NCBI GenBank assembly: GCA_963205335.1
Contig: CAUJIM010000101.1
Span: 1 to 47,407 of the forward strand
Length of the DNA stretch: 47,407 bases
Source: Pseudomonadota bacterium
GTDB lineage: Bacteria; Pseudomonadota; Gammaproteobacteria; Burkholderiales; Burkholderiaceae_C
Direction of reading: 5' to 3'
The first letter of the stretch is position 1. Each line of letters begins with the position of its first letter. The notes beneath the pieces are model-generated. The model was not told where the DNA came from and ran no database searches. It saw nothing but the letters and a program-made list of their open reading frames with translations. A program made the position numbers and the translations under genes. Below, piece by piece: positions 10,740-18,718 of the stretch.

Positions 10740-12066
10740 GTTGTTGCGCGTCGAAAACGTCTGGGCGGGCTATGGCGACGCCATCGTGCTGGAAGAGCAG
10801 TCGTTCAGCGTCGCGGCGGGCGGCAGCCTCGCCCTGCTCGGGCGCAACGGCATGGGCAAGACCACGCTGCTCACCACGCTGATGGGTGCCACGCGCCTGC
10901 GCCGCGGCCGCATCGTGTTCGGCGGCGTGGACATCACGAAGATGCCCAGCCACCGGCGCGCGCACCTGGGCCTGGGCTGGGTGCCGCAGCAGCGCGACGT
11001 GTTCGAGTCGCTCACGGTGGAGGAGAACCTGACGGTGGTGGCGCGGCCGGGCGAGTGGGCGCTCGAGCGCGTCTACGGCCTGTTCCCGCGCCTGCGCGAG
11101 CGCCGCGGCAACATGGGCAACCAGCTCTCGGGCGGCGAGCGCCAGATGCTGGCGATCGGCCGCGCGCTCATGCTCAACCCGAAGATGCTGCTGCTCGACG
11201 AGCCGCTGGAGGGCCTGGCGCCGTTGATCGCGCAGGAGCTGCTGCACATCATCCACGAGATGGTGTCGGCGGGCAGCATGGCCGTGATCCTGGTGGAGCA
11301 GCACGCACGCCAGATCCTGCCGATCACGCAGGAGGCGCTGGTGCTCGAGCGCGGGCGCATCGTCTACGCGGGCGCGAGCGGCGAGCTGCTGCGCGACCGC
11401 GAGAAACTCGACGGCTGGCTCGGCGCGGGGTCGACGACCGGCGCCAAGAGCGCTTCCGGCGAGGTGGCCGCGCCCGCGCGGGAGCGCATCGCCGCGATCG
11501 AGGCGATCCGCAACGAGCACCGGGCGATCGCGGCCATCCTGGGTGCGATGACGCACATCGTGGATGCGATCGACGCCGGCCGGCTCGAACCCAACTTCCA
11601 GCTGCTCGCGAGCATGATCGAGTACATCGCCGAGGTGCCCGACAAGGTGCACCATCCCAAGGAGAACCAGATCTTCGCGCTGCTGCGCGCCAAGACGCAC
11701 GAGGTGGACCGCCAGCTCGACCGGCTCGAAGCCGAGCACCGCGACGCGGTCGCGATGACCGCGCGGCTCGATCGCGCGCTGGTGAGCTACGTGCAGGGCG
11801 GCAGTGCGGGCTTCGCCGGTTTCCGCGACGTGGTGCGCGGCTACATCGCCGACGAGTGGGTGCATCTCAACACCGAGGAAGGCCACATCCTGCCCGCCGC
11901 GCAGCGCCTCTTCAGCGCGCAGGAGTGGCACGCGATCGACGCCGACTTCGCGCGCAACGGCGACCCCTGGAGCGGGCAGGACAACCGCTACGCCGAGCTG
12001 TTCAGGCGCATCACCAGCCTGGCGCCGGCCCCTGTCGGCGTGGGCGGAGCGCCAGCGCCACATTGA
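10732..12066 (+). CDS. livF: LivF-family ABC ATPase fused to a C-terminal hemerythrin (HHE) domain
   Basis: 444 residues, against about 235 for a normal LivF. Residues 1-232 are a complete ATPase: Walker A GRNGMGKTT (37-45), Q-loop VPQQRD, signature LSGGE (132-136), Walker B MLLLDEP (152-158), switch His191. A linker of about 20 residues rich in Gly, Ser and Ala leads to residues 251-430, a helical domain with the iron-ligand pattern of hemerythrin HHE proteins: His263 (RNEHRAI), His307-His308-x-x-Glu311 (KVHHPKEN), His336 (EAEHRDA) and His378 to Glu383 (VHLNTEEGHILP). No stop, frameshift or restart lies between the two parts, and composition is uniform. Hemerythrin domains hold a di-iron centre that binds O2 or senses iron/redox state. 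Coupling of uptake to oxygen for the O2-requiring LigAB is a hypothesis. Confidence 0.88.
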   Translation: MPELLRVENVWAGYGDAIVLEEQSFSVAAGGSLALLGRNGMGKTTLLTTLMGATRLRRGRIVFGGVDITKMPSHRRAHLGLGWVPQQRDVFESLTVEENLTVVARPGEWALERVYGLFPRLRERRGNMGNQLSGGERQMLAIGRALMLNPKMLLLDEPLEGLAPLIAQELLHIIHEMVSAGSMAVILVEQHARQILPITQEALVLERGRIVYAGASGELLRDREKLDGWLGAGSTTGAKSASGEVAAPARERIAAIEAIRNEHRAIAAILGAMTHIVDAIDAGRLEPNFQLLASMIEYIAEVPDKVHHPKENQIFALLRAKTHEVDRQLDRLEAEHRDAVAMTARLDRALVSYVQGGSAGFAGFRDVVRGYIADEWVHLNTEEGHILPAAQRLFSAQEWHAIDADFARNGDPWSGQDNRYAELFRRITSLAPAPVGVGGAPAPH

Positions 12067-12101
12067 GCACGCCGTCGCCAGCGGAGTCGAAGGAATCGCA
12101 C

Positions 12102-13130
12102 ATGTCCACCACCTTGCCCACGCGCCCGATCGGGGCCTCGCGCGTCAGCGCCATCGCGCTGGGCTGCATGGGCCTGAGCCACGGCTACGGCCACCGGCCG
12201 GACGCGGCGGATGCGCGCGCCCTGCTGCATGCGGCGCTGGATGCCGGCGTGACGCTGTTCGATACTGCCGCGCTCTACGGCTTCGGCGCCAACGAATCGC
12301 TCGTCGGCCCGGTGCTCAAGCCCCACCGCGACCGCATCACGCTCGCCAGCAAGGGGGGGCTGGTGGGCGCACGTGGCGACGACGGCGTGCTGCGCCGGGT
12401 GATGGACGGGCGCCCGGAGGCCCTGCGGCGCCACTGCGAGGACAGCCTCGAGCGCCTGGGCACCGACGTGATCGACCTGTACTACCTGCACCGCTGGGAC
12501 CGGCGCGTGCCGATCGAGGAATCGGTCGGCGCCATGGCGCGCCTGAAGGACGAGGGCAAGATCCGCGCGCTCGGCCTGTCCGAGGTGGGCGCGGCCACGC
12601 TGCGCCGCGCGCACCGCGAGCACCCGATCGCCGCGCTGCAAAGCGAGTATTCGCTGTGGTCGCGCAACGCCGAGCTCGGCACGCTCGCCGCCTGCCGCGA
12701 GCTGGGCGTGGCCTATGTCGCGTTCAGTCCGCTGGGCCGTGGCTTCCTCACCGGCGCCCTGTCCGGCGTGGGCGCGCTCGAGAGCGACGATCTGCGCACG
12801 AAGATGCCGCGCTTCGCGCCCGAGGTTTTCGCGCGCAACCTCCGGCTGCTGGCGCCACTGCAGACGGTGGCCGACCGCCTGGGCTGCACGCGCGCGCAAT
12901 TGGCGCTGGCCTGGCTGCTGCACCAGGGCGAGCACGTGATCGCACTGCCCGGCACCACCCGCGTGGCGCATCTGCACGACAACCTGGGGGGCGCATCGCT
13001 CGCGCTCGACCCCGCCACCCTGGCCGAGCTGGACGTGCTCTTTGCGCCCGACCGGATCGGGGGCAACCGCTACGTGCCGGCGGCGCAGCGCGAGGTGGAT
13101 ACGGAAAAATTCCCGTTCGAGTCGGTCTGA
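12102..13130 (+). CDS. Aldo/keto reductase
   Basis: 342-residue TIM-barrel NADPH-dependent reductase of the AKR superfamily (Tas/YajO-like, AKR11-14 style). The catalytic tetrad is visible: Asp54 and Tyr59 (FDTAALYG), Lys84 (ASKGG) and His130 (YYLHRWD). Cofactor-binding features QSEYSLWSRN and ALPGTTRVAHLHDNL follow in the usual order. It begins 35 bases after the LivF-hemerythrin gene, and is the last gene of the plus-strand run before the convergent LysR gene ten bases away. It could reduce an aromatic aldehyde or other carbonyl taken up or formed in the cluster, but the substrate is not evident. Codon use matches its neighbours. Confidence 0.88.
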   Translation: MSTTLPTRPIGASRVSAIALGCMGLSHGYGHRPDAADARALLHAALDAGVTLFDTAALYGFGANESLVGPVLKPHRDRITLASKGGLVGARGDDGVLRRVMDGRPEALRRHCEDSLERLGTDVIDLYYLHRWDRRVPIEESVGAMARLKDEGKIRALGLSEVGAATLRRAHREHPIAALQSEYSLWSRNAELGTLAACRELGVAYVAFSPLGRGFLTGALSGVGALESDDLRTKMPRFAPEVFARNLRLLAPLQTVADRLGCTRAQLALAWLLHQGEHVIALPGTTRVAHLHDNLGGASLALDPATLAELDVLFAPDRIGGNRYVPAAQREVDTEKFPFESV

Positions 13131-13140
13131 CCGCGCCCGC

Positions 13141-14049
13141 TCACGCCTTGTGCGCGTTCTGGAAGAGCGACATCGCGAGCTCGCGCAGCCAGCGGTTGGC
13201 CGGGTCGGCGTCGTAGCGGCGGCTCCAATGGACCGATACGTCGAACTGGCGCATCGGCAGCGTGATCTCGGCGATCGCGTAGTGCCGCGCCGGGGCGAGC
13301 GCCATCGCGATGTCGCGCGGCATGATGACCGCCAGGTCGGTGTGGCCCAGGATGCCGGGCAGGCTCATGAAATGCTCCGTCGTCAGGCAGATGCGGTGCT
13401 CCAGATCGATCGAGCGCAGCGCCTCGCGCGTATAGGCGTGGGTGCGCACGGTGACGAAGCGCAGCTGCCGCAGCTCGCGCAGGCCGAGCGGGCGGCCGCC
13501 ACCCGTCACCAGGGGGTGCCCGTGGCGCAGCAGCACGATGTAGCGGTCGGAGAACAGCCGCGTGCTGTGCACGTCCTTCAGCGCGGGCAGAAAGCCGAAC
13601 GCCAGATCGACGCTGCCGCGATCGAGCGCGCCGCCGAGTTCGGCGAGCGGCACGGGCTGCGTTTCGATGCGCGCCAGCGGCGCCTGTTCGTGCATGGCGG
13701 TCATCAGCTCCGGCAGAAAGCGCAGCTCGCCGATGTCCGTCATGTGCAGGCGGAACACCCGCCGCGCCTTCTGCGGCTCGAACGAGGCCGAGCGCAGCAG
13801 CGCGCTCTCGAGCGTCTGCATCGCGTCGCGCACCGTCTCGGCCAGCTGGTCGGCGCGCGCGGTGGGGCGCACGCCGCCGGCGGCGCGCAGGAACAGCGGG
13901 TCGCCGAGCGCCTCGCGCAGGCGCGCCAGCCCCTGGCTCACCGCCGGCTGCGTCAAGTCGAGCTGGTCGGCCGCGCGGCTCACGCTGCACGTGGCGTAGA
14001 CCGCGCCGAAGACCCGCAGCAGGTTGAGGTCGAGGTTGTTCGTATTCAT
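13141..14049 (-). CDS. LysR-family transcriptional regulator, divergent from the benzoylformate decarboxylase operon
   Basis: 302 residues. The winged helix-turn-helix is at residues 10-60, with SVSRAADQLDLTQPAVSQGLARLREALGDPLFLR, the classic LTTR recognition helix. The effector domain follows, with RRVFRLHMTDIGELRFLPELM opening subdomain 1. Transcription runs away from the mdlC-like operon, and the shared 116-base spacer is distinctly AT-rich and holds an inverted repeat next to the LysR start. By the usual LTTR arrangement it would repress itself and activate the operon when an aromatic acid or aldehyde intermediate is present. The target and inducer are inferred from position. No other regulator gene lies in the first 22 kb. 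Confidence 0.9.
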   Translation of the reverse strand: MNTNNLDLNLLRVFGAVYATCSVSRAADQLDLTQPAVSQGLARLREALGDPLFLRAAGGVRPTARADQLAETVRDAMQTLESALLRSASFEPQKARRVFRLHMTDIGELRFLPELMTAMHEQAPLARIETQPVPLAELGGALDRGSVDLAFGFLPALKDVHSTRLFSDRYIVLLRHGHPLVTGGGRPLGLRELRQLRFVTVRTHAYTREALRSIDLEHRICLTTEHFMSLPGILGHTDLAVIMPRDIAMALAPARHYAIAEITLPMRQFDVSVHWSRRYDADPANRWLRELAMSLFQNAHKA

Positions 14050-14053
14050 TAAT

Positions 14054-14070
14054 CTAATATGGGTTATTAG
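14054..14070. promoter_or_regulatory. Candidate LysR operator in the divergent spacer
   Basis: A perfect inverted repeat CTAAT-N7-ATTAG lies five bases outside the LysR start codon, inside an AT-rich stretch (14050-14107) that contrasts with the GC-rich surroundings. A possible plus-strand -10 element TATACA is at 14087-14092, with TTATTA 17 bases upstream overlapping the edge of the repeat. That placement would let the regulator occlude its own gene and contact polymerase on the operon side. The -35 match is poor, as is common for activator-dependent promoters. Confidence 0.45.
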
Positions 14071-14107
14071 GGATATTTTATTGATTTATACATATGGAGC
14101 ATTGAAG

Positions 14108-14134
14108 ATGAATGCACCGCCGACGATGGACTGA
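14108..14134 (+). CDS. Possible eight-codon leader peptide before the benzoylformate decarboxylase gene
   Basis: ATG at 14108 opens a frame reading MNAPPTMD followed by TGA at 14132-14134. GGAG and GAAG purine runs lie at 14096-14107. It lies wholly in the 5' leader of the decarboxylase gene and overlaps the left arm of the terminator-like hairpin, so a ribosome on it would prevent that arm from pairing. The codons include two consecutive prolines (CCG CCG), which slow translation. Its first five residues equal those of dctQ in the same operon, which may be coincidence. No protein product is demonstrated. Confidence 0.35.
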   Translation: MNAPPTMD

Positions 14135-14153
14135 CGGCTCCGGGCGGTTTTTT
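14116..14153 (+). terminator. Terminator-like hairpin in the leader (candidate attenuator)
   Basis: ACCGCC (14116-14121) pairs with GGCGGT (14143-14148) and is followed directly by a run of T to 14153, then by the GGAGGG ribosome site (14154-14159). A competing pairing GCCG (14119-14122) with CGGC (14135-14138) uses the same left-arm bases, so the two folds exclude each other. With the short leader frame over the left arm, this has the parts of a translation-coupled attenuator. The 21-base loop makes the terminator stem modest in stability. Confidence 0.45.
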
Positions 14154-14165
14154 GGAGGGTGATGA

Positions 14166-15782
14166 ATGCAGGAGAGCACGCAAGAGCGCGCCGCCGTGGC
14201 GCGGCCCGCCGGACACGTGACCGTGCGCGAGGCGGTGATCCGCCTGCTGCGCGAGCTGGGCATGACGACGATGTTCGGCAACCCGGGCTCGACCGAGCTG
14301 GGCCTGTTCCTCGATTTCCCCGAGGACTTCCGCTACATCCTCGGCCTGCAGGAGTCGGTGGTCGTGGGCATGGCCGACGGCTACGCACAGGCCACGCACA
14401 ACGCCGCCTTCGTCAATCTGCACGCGGCCGTGGGCGTGGGCCACGCGATGGGCGCGATCTTCACGGCGTTCCGCAACCGCACGCCGCTGGTGATCACCGC
14501 GGGCCAGCAGTCGCGCGCCATCCTGCCCTACGACCCCTTCCTGTTTTCCAGCCAGGCCACCGAGCTGCCCAAGCCCTACGTCAAGTGGAGCATCGAGCCC
14601 GCCCGCGCCGAGGATGTGCCGCAGGCCATCGCCCGCGCCTACTACATGGCGATGCAGCCGCCGTGCGGGCCGGTGCTCGTCTCGGTGCCGGCCGACGACT
14701 GGGCGCGCATGTGCGAGCCGGTGCAGGTGCGCCGGGTGAGCCGTTCGGTGCGGCCCGATCCGGCGCTGCTCGACGTGATCGGCGCCCAGCTCGATGCCAG
14801 CCTGTGCCCGGCCTTCGTGCTCGGTTCGCCGGTGGACCGCGATGGCGCCTGGGACGACGTCGTGCGGCTCGCGGAGCGCCACCAGGCGGCGGTCTGGGTC
14901 GCGCCGATGTCCGGCCGCAACGGCTTTCCCGAGGACCACCCGCTGTTTGCCGGGTTCCTGCCCGCCGCGCGCGAGCCCATCGTCGAGCTGCTGGGCGGGC
15001 ACGATTTCGTGCTGGCCCTGGGCGCGGCCGCCTTCACCTACCACGTCGAGGGCGCGGGGCCGCACCTGCCCGCGGGCTGCACGCTGGCGCAGATCGTGGA
15101 CGACGCCAACACCATCGCCTGGGCGCCGGTGGGTACCGCGGCGATCGGCAGCGTGCGCCTGAGCGTGCGCGACCTGCTGGCGCGTCCGGCACCCGCAGCG
15201 CGCCCGGCACCGCCGCCGCGCGCGCCCGCGCCGCCGGCGGAGGCCGGCACGCCGATGACGGTGCCCTACGTGCTGCAGACGCTGGCGCAGGTGCGCGCGC
15301 GCGATTCGATCGTCGTCGAGGAGGCGCCGAGCTCGCGCCCCGCCATGCAGCGCTACCTGCCGATCTACCAGTCCGAGACCTTCTACACGATGGACAGCGG
15401 CGGCCTGGGCTTCGGCCTGCCCGCCGCGGTGGGGGTGGCGCTGGCGCGGCCCGGCAGGAAGGTCATCGGCCTGATCGGCGACGGCTCCAGCATGTACTCG
15501 TTCCAGGGCCTGTGGAATGCGGCGCAGCTTGGGCTGCCCGTCACCTTCCTGATTCTCAAGAACCGCAGCTACGCGGCGCTGCGCATGTTCTCGCCGGTCT
15601 ATGGCTTCACCGCGCAGGACACGCTGCAAGGCACCGCCCTGCCGGGCATCGATTTCGTCGGGCTGGCGAAGTCGCTCGGCTGCGATGCACTCCACATTTC
15701 CGACCCCGCGCAACTGGCGCAGGGTCTGCGCACCGCATTGGCCGCTCGTCGGCCCACCCTGGTCGAGATCGACGTCGCCTGA
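14166..15782 (+). CDS. mdlC: Benzoylformate decarboxylase (thiamine diphosphate dependent)
   Basis: 538 residues from ATG 14166, six bases after GGAGGG. It converts benzoylformate, or a ring-substituted form, to the benzaldehyde plus CO2. It matches the benzoylformate decarboxylase pattern rather than acetolactate synthase: FGNPGSTEL (Ser42), ILGLQESVVVGMADGYAQA (Glu63), NLHAAVGVG (His86) and FTYHVEG (His293). These correspond to Ser26, Glu47, His70 and His281 of the Pseudomonas putida enzyme. The cofactor motif is IGDGSSMYS (438-445) through ILKNRSY (Asn466). Residues about 341-362 are a Pro/Ala-rich linker ahead of the C-terminal domain. It is the first gene of an operon with an aldehyde dehydrogenase and a hydroxyacid dehydrogenase. 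Confidence 0.9.
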   Translation: MQESTQERAAVARPAGHVTVREAVIRLLRELGMTTMFGNPGSTELGLFLDFPEDFRYILGLQESVVVGMADGYAQATHNAAFVNLHAAVGVGHAMGAIFTAFRNRTPLVITAGQQSRAILPYDPFLFSSQATELPKPYVKWSIEPARAEDVPQAIARAYYMAMQPPCGPVLVSVPADDWARMCEPVQVRRVSRSVRPDPALLDVIGAQLDASLCPAFVLGSPVDRDGAWDDVVRLAERHQAAVWVAPMSGRNGFPEDHPLFAGFLPAAREPIVELLGGHDFVLALGAAAFTYHVEGAGPHLPAGCTLAQIVDDANTIAWAPVGTAAIGSVRLSVRDLLARPAPAARPAPPPRAPAPPAEAGTPMTVPYVLQTLAQVRARDSIVVEEAPSSRPAMQRYLPIYQSETFYTMDSGGLGFGLPAAVGVALARPGRKVIGLIGDGSSMYSFQGLWNAAQLGLPVTFLILKNRSYAALRMFSPVYGFTAQDTLQGTALPGIDFVGLAKSLGCDALHISDPAQLAQGLRTALAARRPTLVEIDVA

Positions 15783-15820
15783 CGCCGAGCGGCCAGTTCC
15801 CACGTCACGAGGAGATACGC

Positions 15821-17272
15821 ATGTCCACGATTCAAATGCTGATCAACGGCGAACACCTGGGCGCCACCGGCGGCAAGACCTTCGCCCGCAAGAACCCGCT
15901 GGACGGCAGCGCCGCGACGATCGCGCCCGCGGCCACGCCGGGCGACGCGCACCGCGCGGTCGATGCGGCTGCGGCCGCCTTCGCCGCCTGGTCGCAGACC
16001 GGGCCGACGCAGCGGCGCGAATACCTGCTGCGCGCGGCCGACGAGCTGCAGGCGCGCGAGCAGGCCTTCGTCCAGGCCATGGCGGGGGAAACCGGCGCCT
16101 CGGCGATCTGGGCCGGGTTCAACGTGCACCTGGCGGCCGGCATGCTGCGCGAAGCCGCGGGGCTGACCACGCAGGTGGGCGGCGAGGTGATCCCGTCGGA
16201 CGTGCCGGGCAATCTGGCGATGGGCCTGCGCGTGCCCGCCGGCGTGGTGGTCGGCATGGCGCCGTGGAATGCGCCGGTGATCCTGGGCGTGCGCGCCGTC
16301 GCCACGCCGCTGGCCTGCGGCAACACCGTGGTGCTCAAGGGCTCGGAGATGTGTCCGGCCACGCACGGCCTCGTCATCGAGGCGCTGCAGGCTTCCGGCC
16401 TGCCCGCGGGCGTGGTGAACTTCGTCACCAACGCACCCGAGGACGCGGCCGCGGTGGTGCAGGCGCTGGTGGCGCATCCGGCCACGCGGCGGGTGAACTT
16501 CACCGGCTCGACCAAGGTCGGCCGCATCATCGCCCGGTTGTGCGCCGAGCATCTCAAGCCATCGGTGCTCGAGCTCGGCGGCAAGGCGCCGCTGGTGGTG
16601 CTGGACGATGCCGACCTCGACACGGCGGTGAACGCGGCAGCCTTCGGCGCATACATGAACTCGGGGCAGATCTGCATGGCCACCGAGCGCATCGTGGTGG
16701 ACGAACGCATCGCCGACGCTTTCGTGGGCAGGCTGGCCGCCAAGGCGCGTGCGCTGCCGGTGGGTGATCCGCGCAAGGGCCCGGTGGTGCTGGGCTCGGT
16801 CGTGGACATGAGCACGGTCGAGCGCTGCAACGCCATGATCGACGATGCGCTGGCCAAGGGCGCCACGCTGGTGTGTGGCGGCAAGAGCGACGACACGCTG
16901 ATGCCCGCGACGCTGCTCGACCACGTGACGCCCGCCATGCGCATCTACGGCGAGGAAGCCTTTGGTCCGGTGCGGGTCGTCGTGCGGGTCGATGGCGAGG
17001 AGGCCGCGGTGGCCTGCGCCAACGACAACGCCTACGGCCTGTCGGCTGCGGTGATCGGCGCCGACGTGGCGCGTGCCATGCGCGTCGCGGCCCGCATCCA
17101 GTCGGGCATCTGCCACGTCAACGGCCCGACGGTGCACGACGAGGCGCAGATGCCGTTCGGCGGCGTCAAGGACAGCGGCTGGGGCCGTTTTGGCGGCAAG
17201 GCGGGCATCGAGGCCTTCACCGACCTGCGCTGGATGACGGTGCAGACCGGCCCGCGCCAGTATCCGTTCTGA
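15821..17272 (+). CDS. Aromatic aldehyde dehydrogenase (benzaldehyde/vanillin/salicylaldehyde type)
   Basis: 483 residues from ATG 15821, with AGGAG upstream. An NAD(P)-dependent aldehyde dehydrogenase with all catalytic residues: Asn150 (APWNAPV), Lys173 (VLKGSE), Glu251 (LELGGKAP) and the nucleophile Cys285 (SGQICMATE). The LREAAGLTTQVGGEVIPSD segment and MATERIVVDE resemble the vanillin/salicylaldehyde branch of the family rather than betaine or succinate-semialdehyde enzymes. It starts 38 bases after the decarboxylase gene and would oxidise the aldehyde that enzyme releases to benzoate or a hydroxybenzoate. The exact ring substituents cannot be deduced. A conventional symbol would be mdlD if the substrate is benzaldehyde. 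Confidence 0.88.
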   Translation: MSTIQMLINGEHLGATGGKTFARKNPLDGSAATIAPAATPGDAHRAVDAAAAAFAAWSQTGPTQRREYLLRAADELQAREQAFVQAMAGETGASAIWAGFNVHLAAGMLREAAGLTTQVGGEVIPSDVPGNLAMGLRVPAGVVVGMAPWNAPVILGVRAVATPLACGNTVVLKGSEMCPATHGLVIEALQASGLPAGVVNFVTNAPEDAAAVVQALVAHPATRRVNFTGSTKVGRIIARLCAEHLKPSVLELGGKAPLVVLDDADLDTAVNAAAFGAYMNSGQICMATERIVVDERIADAFVGRLAAKARALPVGDPRKGPVVLGSVVDMSTVERCNAMIDDALAKGATLVCGGKSDDTLMPATLLDHVTPAMRIYGEEAFGPVRVVVRVDGEEAAVACANDNAYGLSAAVIGADVARAMRVAARIQSGICHVNGPTVHDEAQMPFGGVKDSGWGRFGGKAGIEAFTDLRWMTVQTGPRQYPF

Positions 17273-17295
17273 GCCCTTCGACGGATCTGGTCGAT

Positions 17296-18684
17296 ATGGC
17301 ACACGCCCTGCTCGACGCGCTGCGCGCCATCGTCGGCGAGCCGCAGCTCTTCGCGGGCGAGCGCATCGACGCGCGCTACCTGCGCGACTGGATGGTCAAG
17401 CAGCCGCTGGGCATGCCGCTGGCGGTGGTGCGCCCGGCCGACACGCAGCAGGTCTCGCGCGTGCTCGCCGCCTGCCACGGCACGCGCACGCCGGTGGTGC
17501 CGCAGGGCGGGCTCACGGGATTGGCTGGCGGCGCGGTGCCGGTCGCAGGCTGCGTCGCGCTGTCGCTCGAGCGGCTCGACGGCATCGAGGAGATCGACAC
17601 CGCGGCGGCGACGCTCACGGCCGGGGCAGGCGCCACGCTGCAGGCGGTCCAGGAGGCGGCGCATGGGGCGGGGCTGTTCTTTCCGCTCGACATCGGCGGG
17701 CGCGGCTCGTGCCGCATCGGCGGCAATCTTTCGACCAACGCGGGTGGCAACCGGGTGCTGCGCTACGGCATGGCGCGCGACCTGGTGCTGGGGCTGGAGG
17801 CCGTGCTGGCCGACGGCACGGTGCTGACGCACATGAACAAGATGCTGAAGAACAACACGGGCTATGACCTGAAGCAGTTGTTCATCGGCAGCGAGGGCAC
17901 GCTCGGCGTGATCACGCGCGCCGTGCTGCGCCTGTTCCCGCAGCCGCGCAGCGCCTGCACGGCGCTGTGCGCGGTGCGGGATTACCCGGCGGTCCTGCGG
18001 CTGCTCGGCCATGCCAAGGCGGGCCTGGGGCCGCTGCTGTCGGCCTTCGAGATGATGTGGCCCGATTTCTACGAGTGGGTCACCACGCGCGTGCAGGGAC
18101 TGCCGCGTCCGCTGCCGCTCGGGCACGGCGCCTACGTGCTGGTCGAGGCCATGGGCACCGAGCAGGACGCCGACCAGCAACGTTTCGAGGCGGTGCTGGG
18201 CCAGGCGCTGGAGGCCGGCATCGTGCAGGACGCGGTGATCGCGCAGTCCGGCGCCGAGGCGCGGCGCATCTGGTCGGTGCGCGACGCCTCGGGCGAACTG
18301 CAGCGCACCTTCTGGCCGCACGCGGGCTATGACGTGAGCATTCCGACCGGGCGCCTGGGGGATTTCATCCTTGCATGCACCGGAGCGGTCAAGCAGCATT
18401 GGCCGGATGCGCAAACCGTGTTCTTCGGGCATGTCGGCGATTCCAACATCCACATCGGCGTGCAGGTCGGCGAGCGGCCGCACCCCGAGGAGGCGATCGA
18501 TGCCGTGGTCTATGGCCTGGTGCGCGACTGGGCCGGCTCGGTGTCGGCCGAACACGGCATTGGCCTCCTCAAGAGGCCGTATCTCGCGCACAGCCGCAGC
18601 AGCGCCGAATTGCAGCTCATGCGCAGCCTGAAAGCCACGCTCGACCCGCTGGGCATTCTCAATCCCGGCAAGGTTCTGCAATGA
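17296..18684 (+). CDS. FAD-linked D-2-hydroxyacid dehydrogenase (GlcD/D2HGDH family), probable D-mandelate-type dehydrogenase
   Basis: 462 residues from ATG 17296, 23 bases after the preceding stop; the ribosome site is weak. The N-terminal PCMH FAD-binding domain has VVPQGGLTGLAGGAVP and the glycine-rich GRGSCRIGGNLSTNAGGNRVLRYG (about 135-158). The C-terminal FAD-oxidase domain has the metal-site motifs GHVGDSNIHIG and SAEHGIGLLKR, and ends ILNPGKVL. Enzymes with this metal site oxidise D-2-hydroxyacids (lactate, hydroxyglutarate) and pass electrons to an acceptor other than NAD. Beside a benzoylformate decarboxylase the likely substrate is D-mandelate or a ring-substituted form, giving benzoylformate. 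The usual (S)-mandelate dehydrogenase is FMN dependent and unrelated, and no racemase gene is seen. Confidence 0.82.
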   Translation: MAHALLDALRAIVGEPQLFAGERIDARYLRDWMVKQPLGMPLAVVRPADTQQVSRVLAACHGTRTPVVPQGGLTGLAGGAVPVAGCVALSLERLDGIEEIDTAAATLTAGAGATLQAVQEAAHGAGLFFPLDIGGRGSCRIGGNLSTNAGGNRVLRYGMARDLVLGLEAVLADGTVLTHMNKMLKNNTGYDLKQLFIGSEGTLGVITRAVLRLFPQPRSACTALCAVRDYPAVLRLLGHAKAGLGPLLSAFEMMWPDFYEWVTTRVQGLPRPLPLGHGAYVLVEAMGTEQDADQQRFEAVLGQALEAGIVQDAVIAQSGAEARRIWSVRDASGELQRTFWPHAGYDVSIPTGRLGDFILACTGAVKQHWPDAQTVFFGHVGDSNIHIGVQVGERPHPEEAIDAVVYGLVRDWAGSVSAEHGIGLLKRPYLAHSRSSAELQLMRSLKATLDPLGILNPGKVLQ

Positions 18685-18718
18685 CCGGCCAACGAAAAAC
18701 GATTCCTGGAGACCACGC

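Noticed and set aside
12061-12101. Possible frameshift explanation for the LivF-hemerythrin protein length
   Set aside because: The frame is continuous from Walker A to the last hemerythrin helix with even codon bias, the ATPase part ends where LivF normally ends, and the added domain has its own coherent ligand pattern, so a frameshift is not needed.
14159-15820. Long open frame continuous with the aldehyde dehydrogenase and overlapping the benzoylformate decarboxylase gene
   Set aside because: Its translation is Arg/Ala/Gly-rich shadow sequence. The dehydrogenase begins at the ATG at 15821, which has a ribosome site and the family N-terminus.
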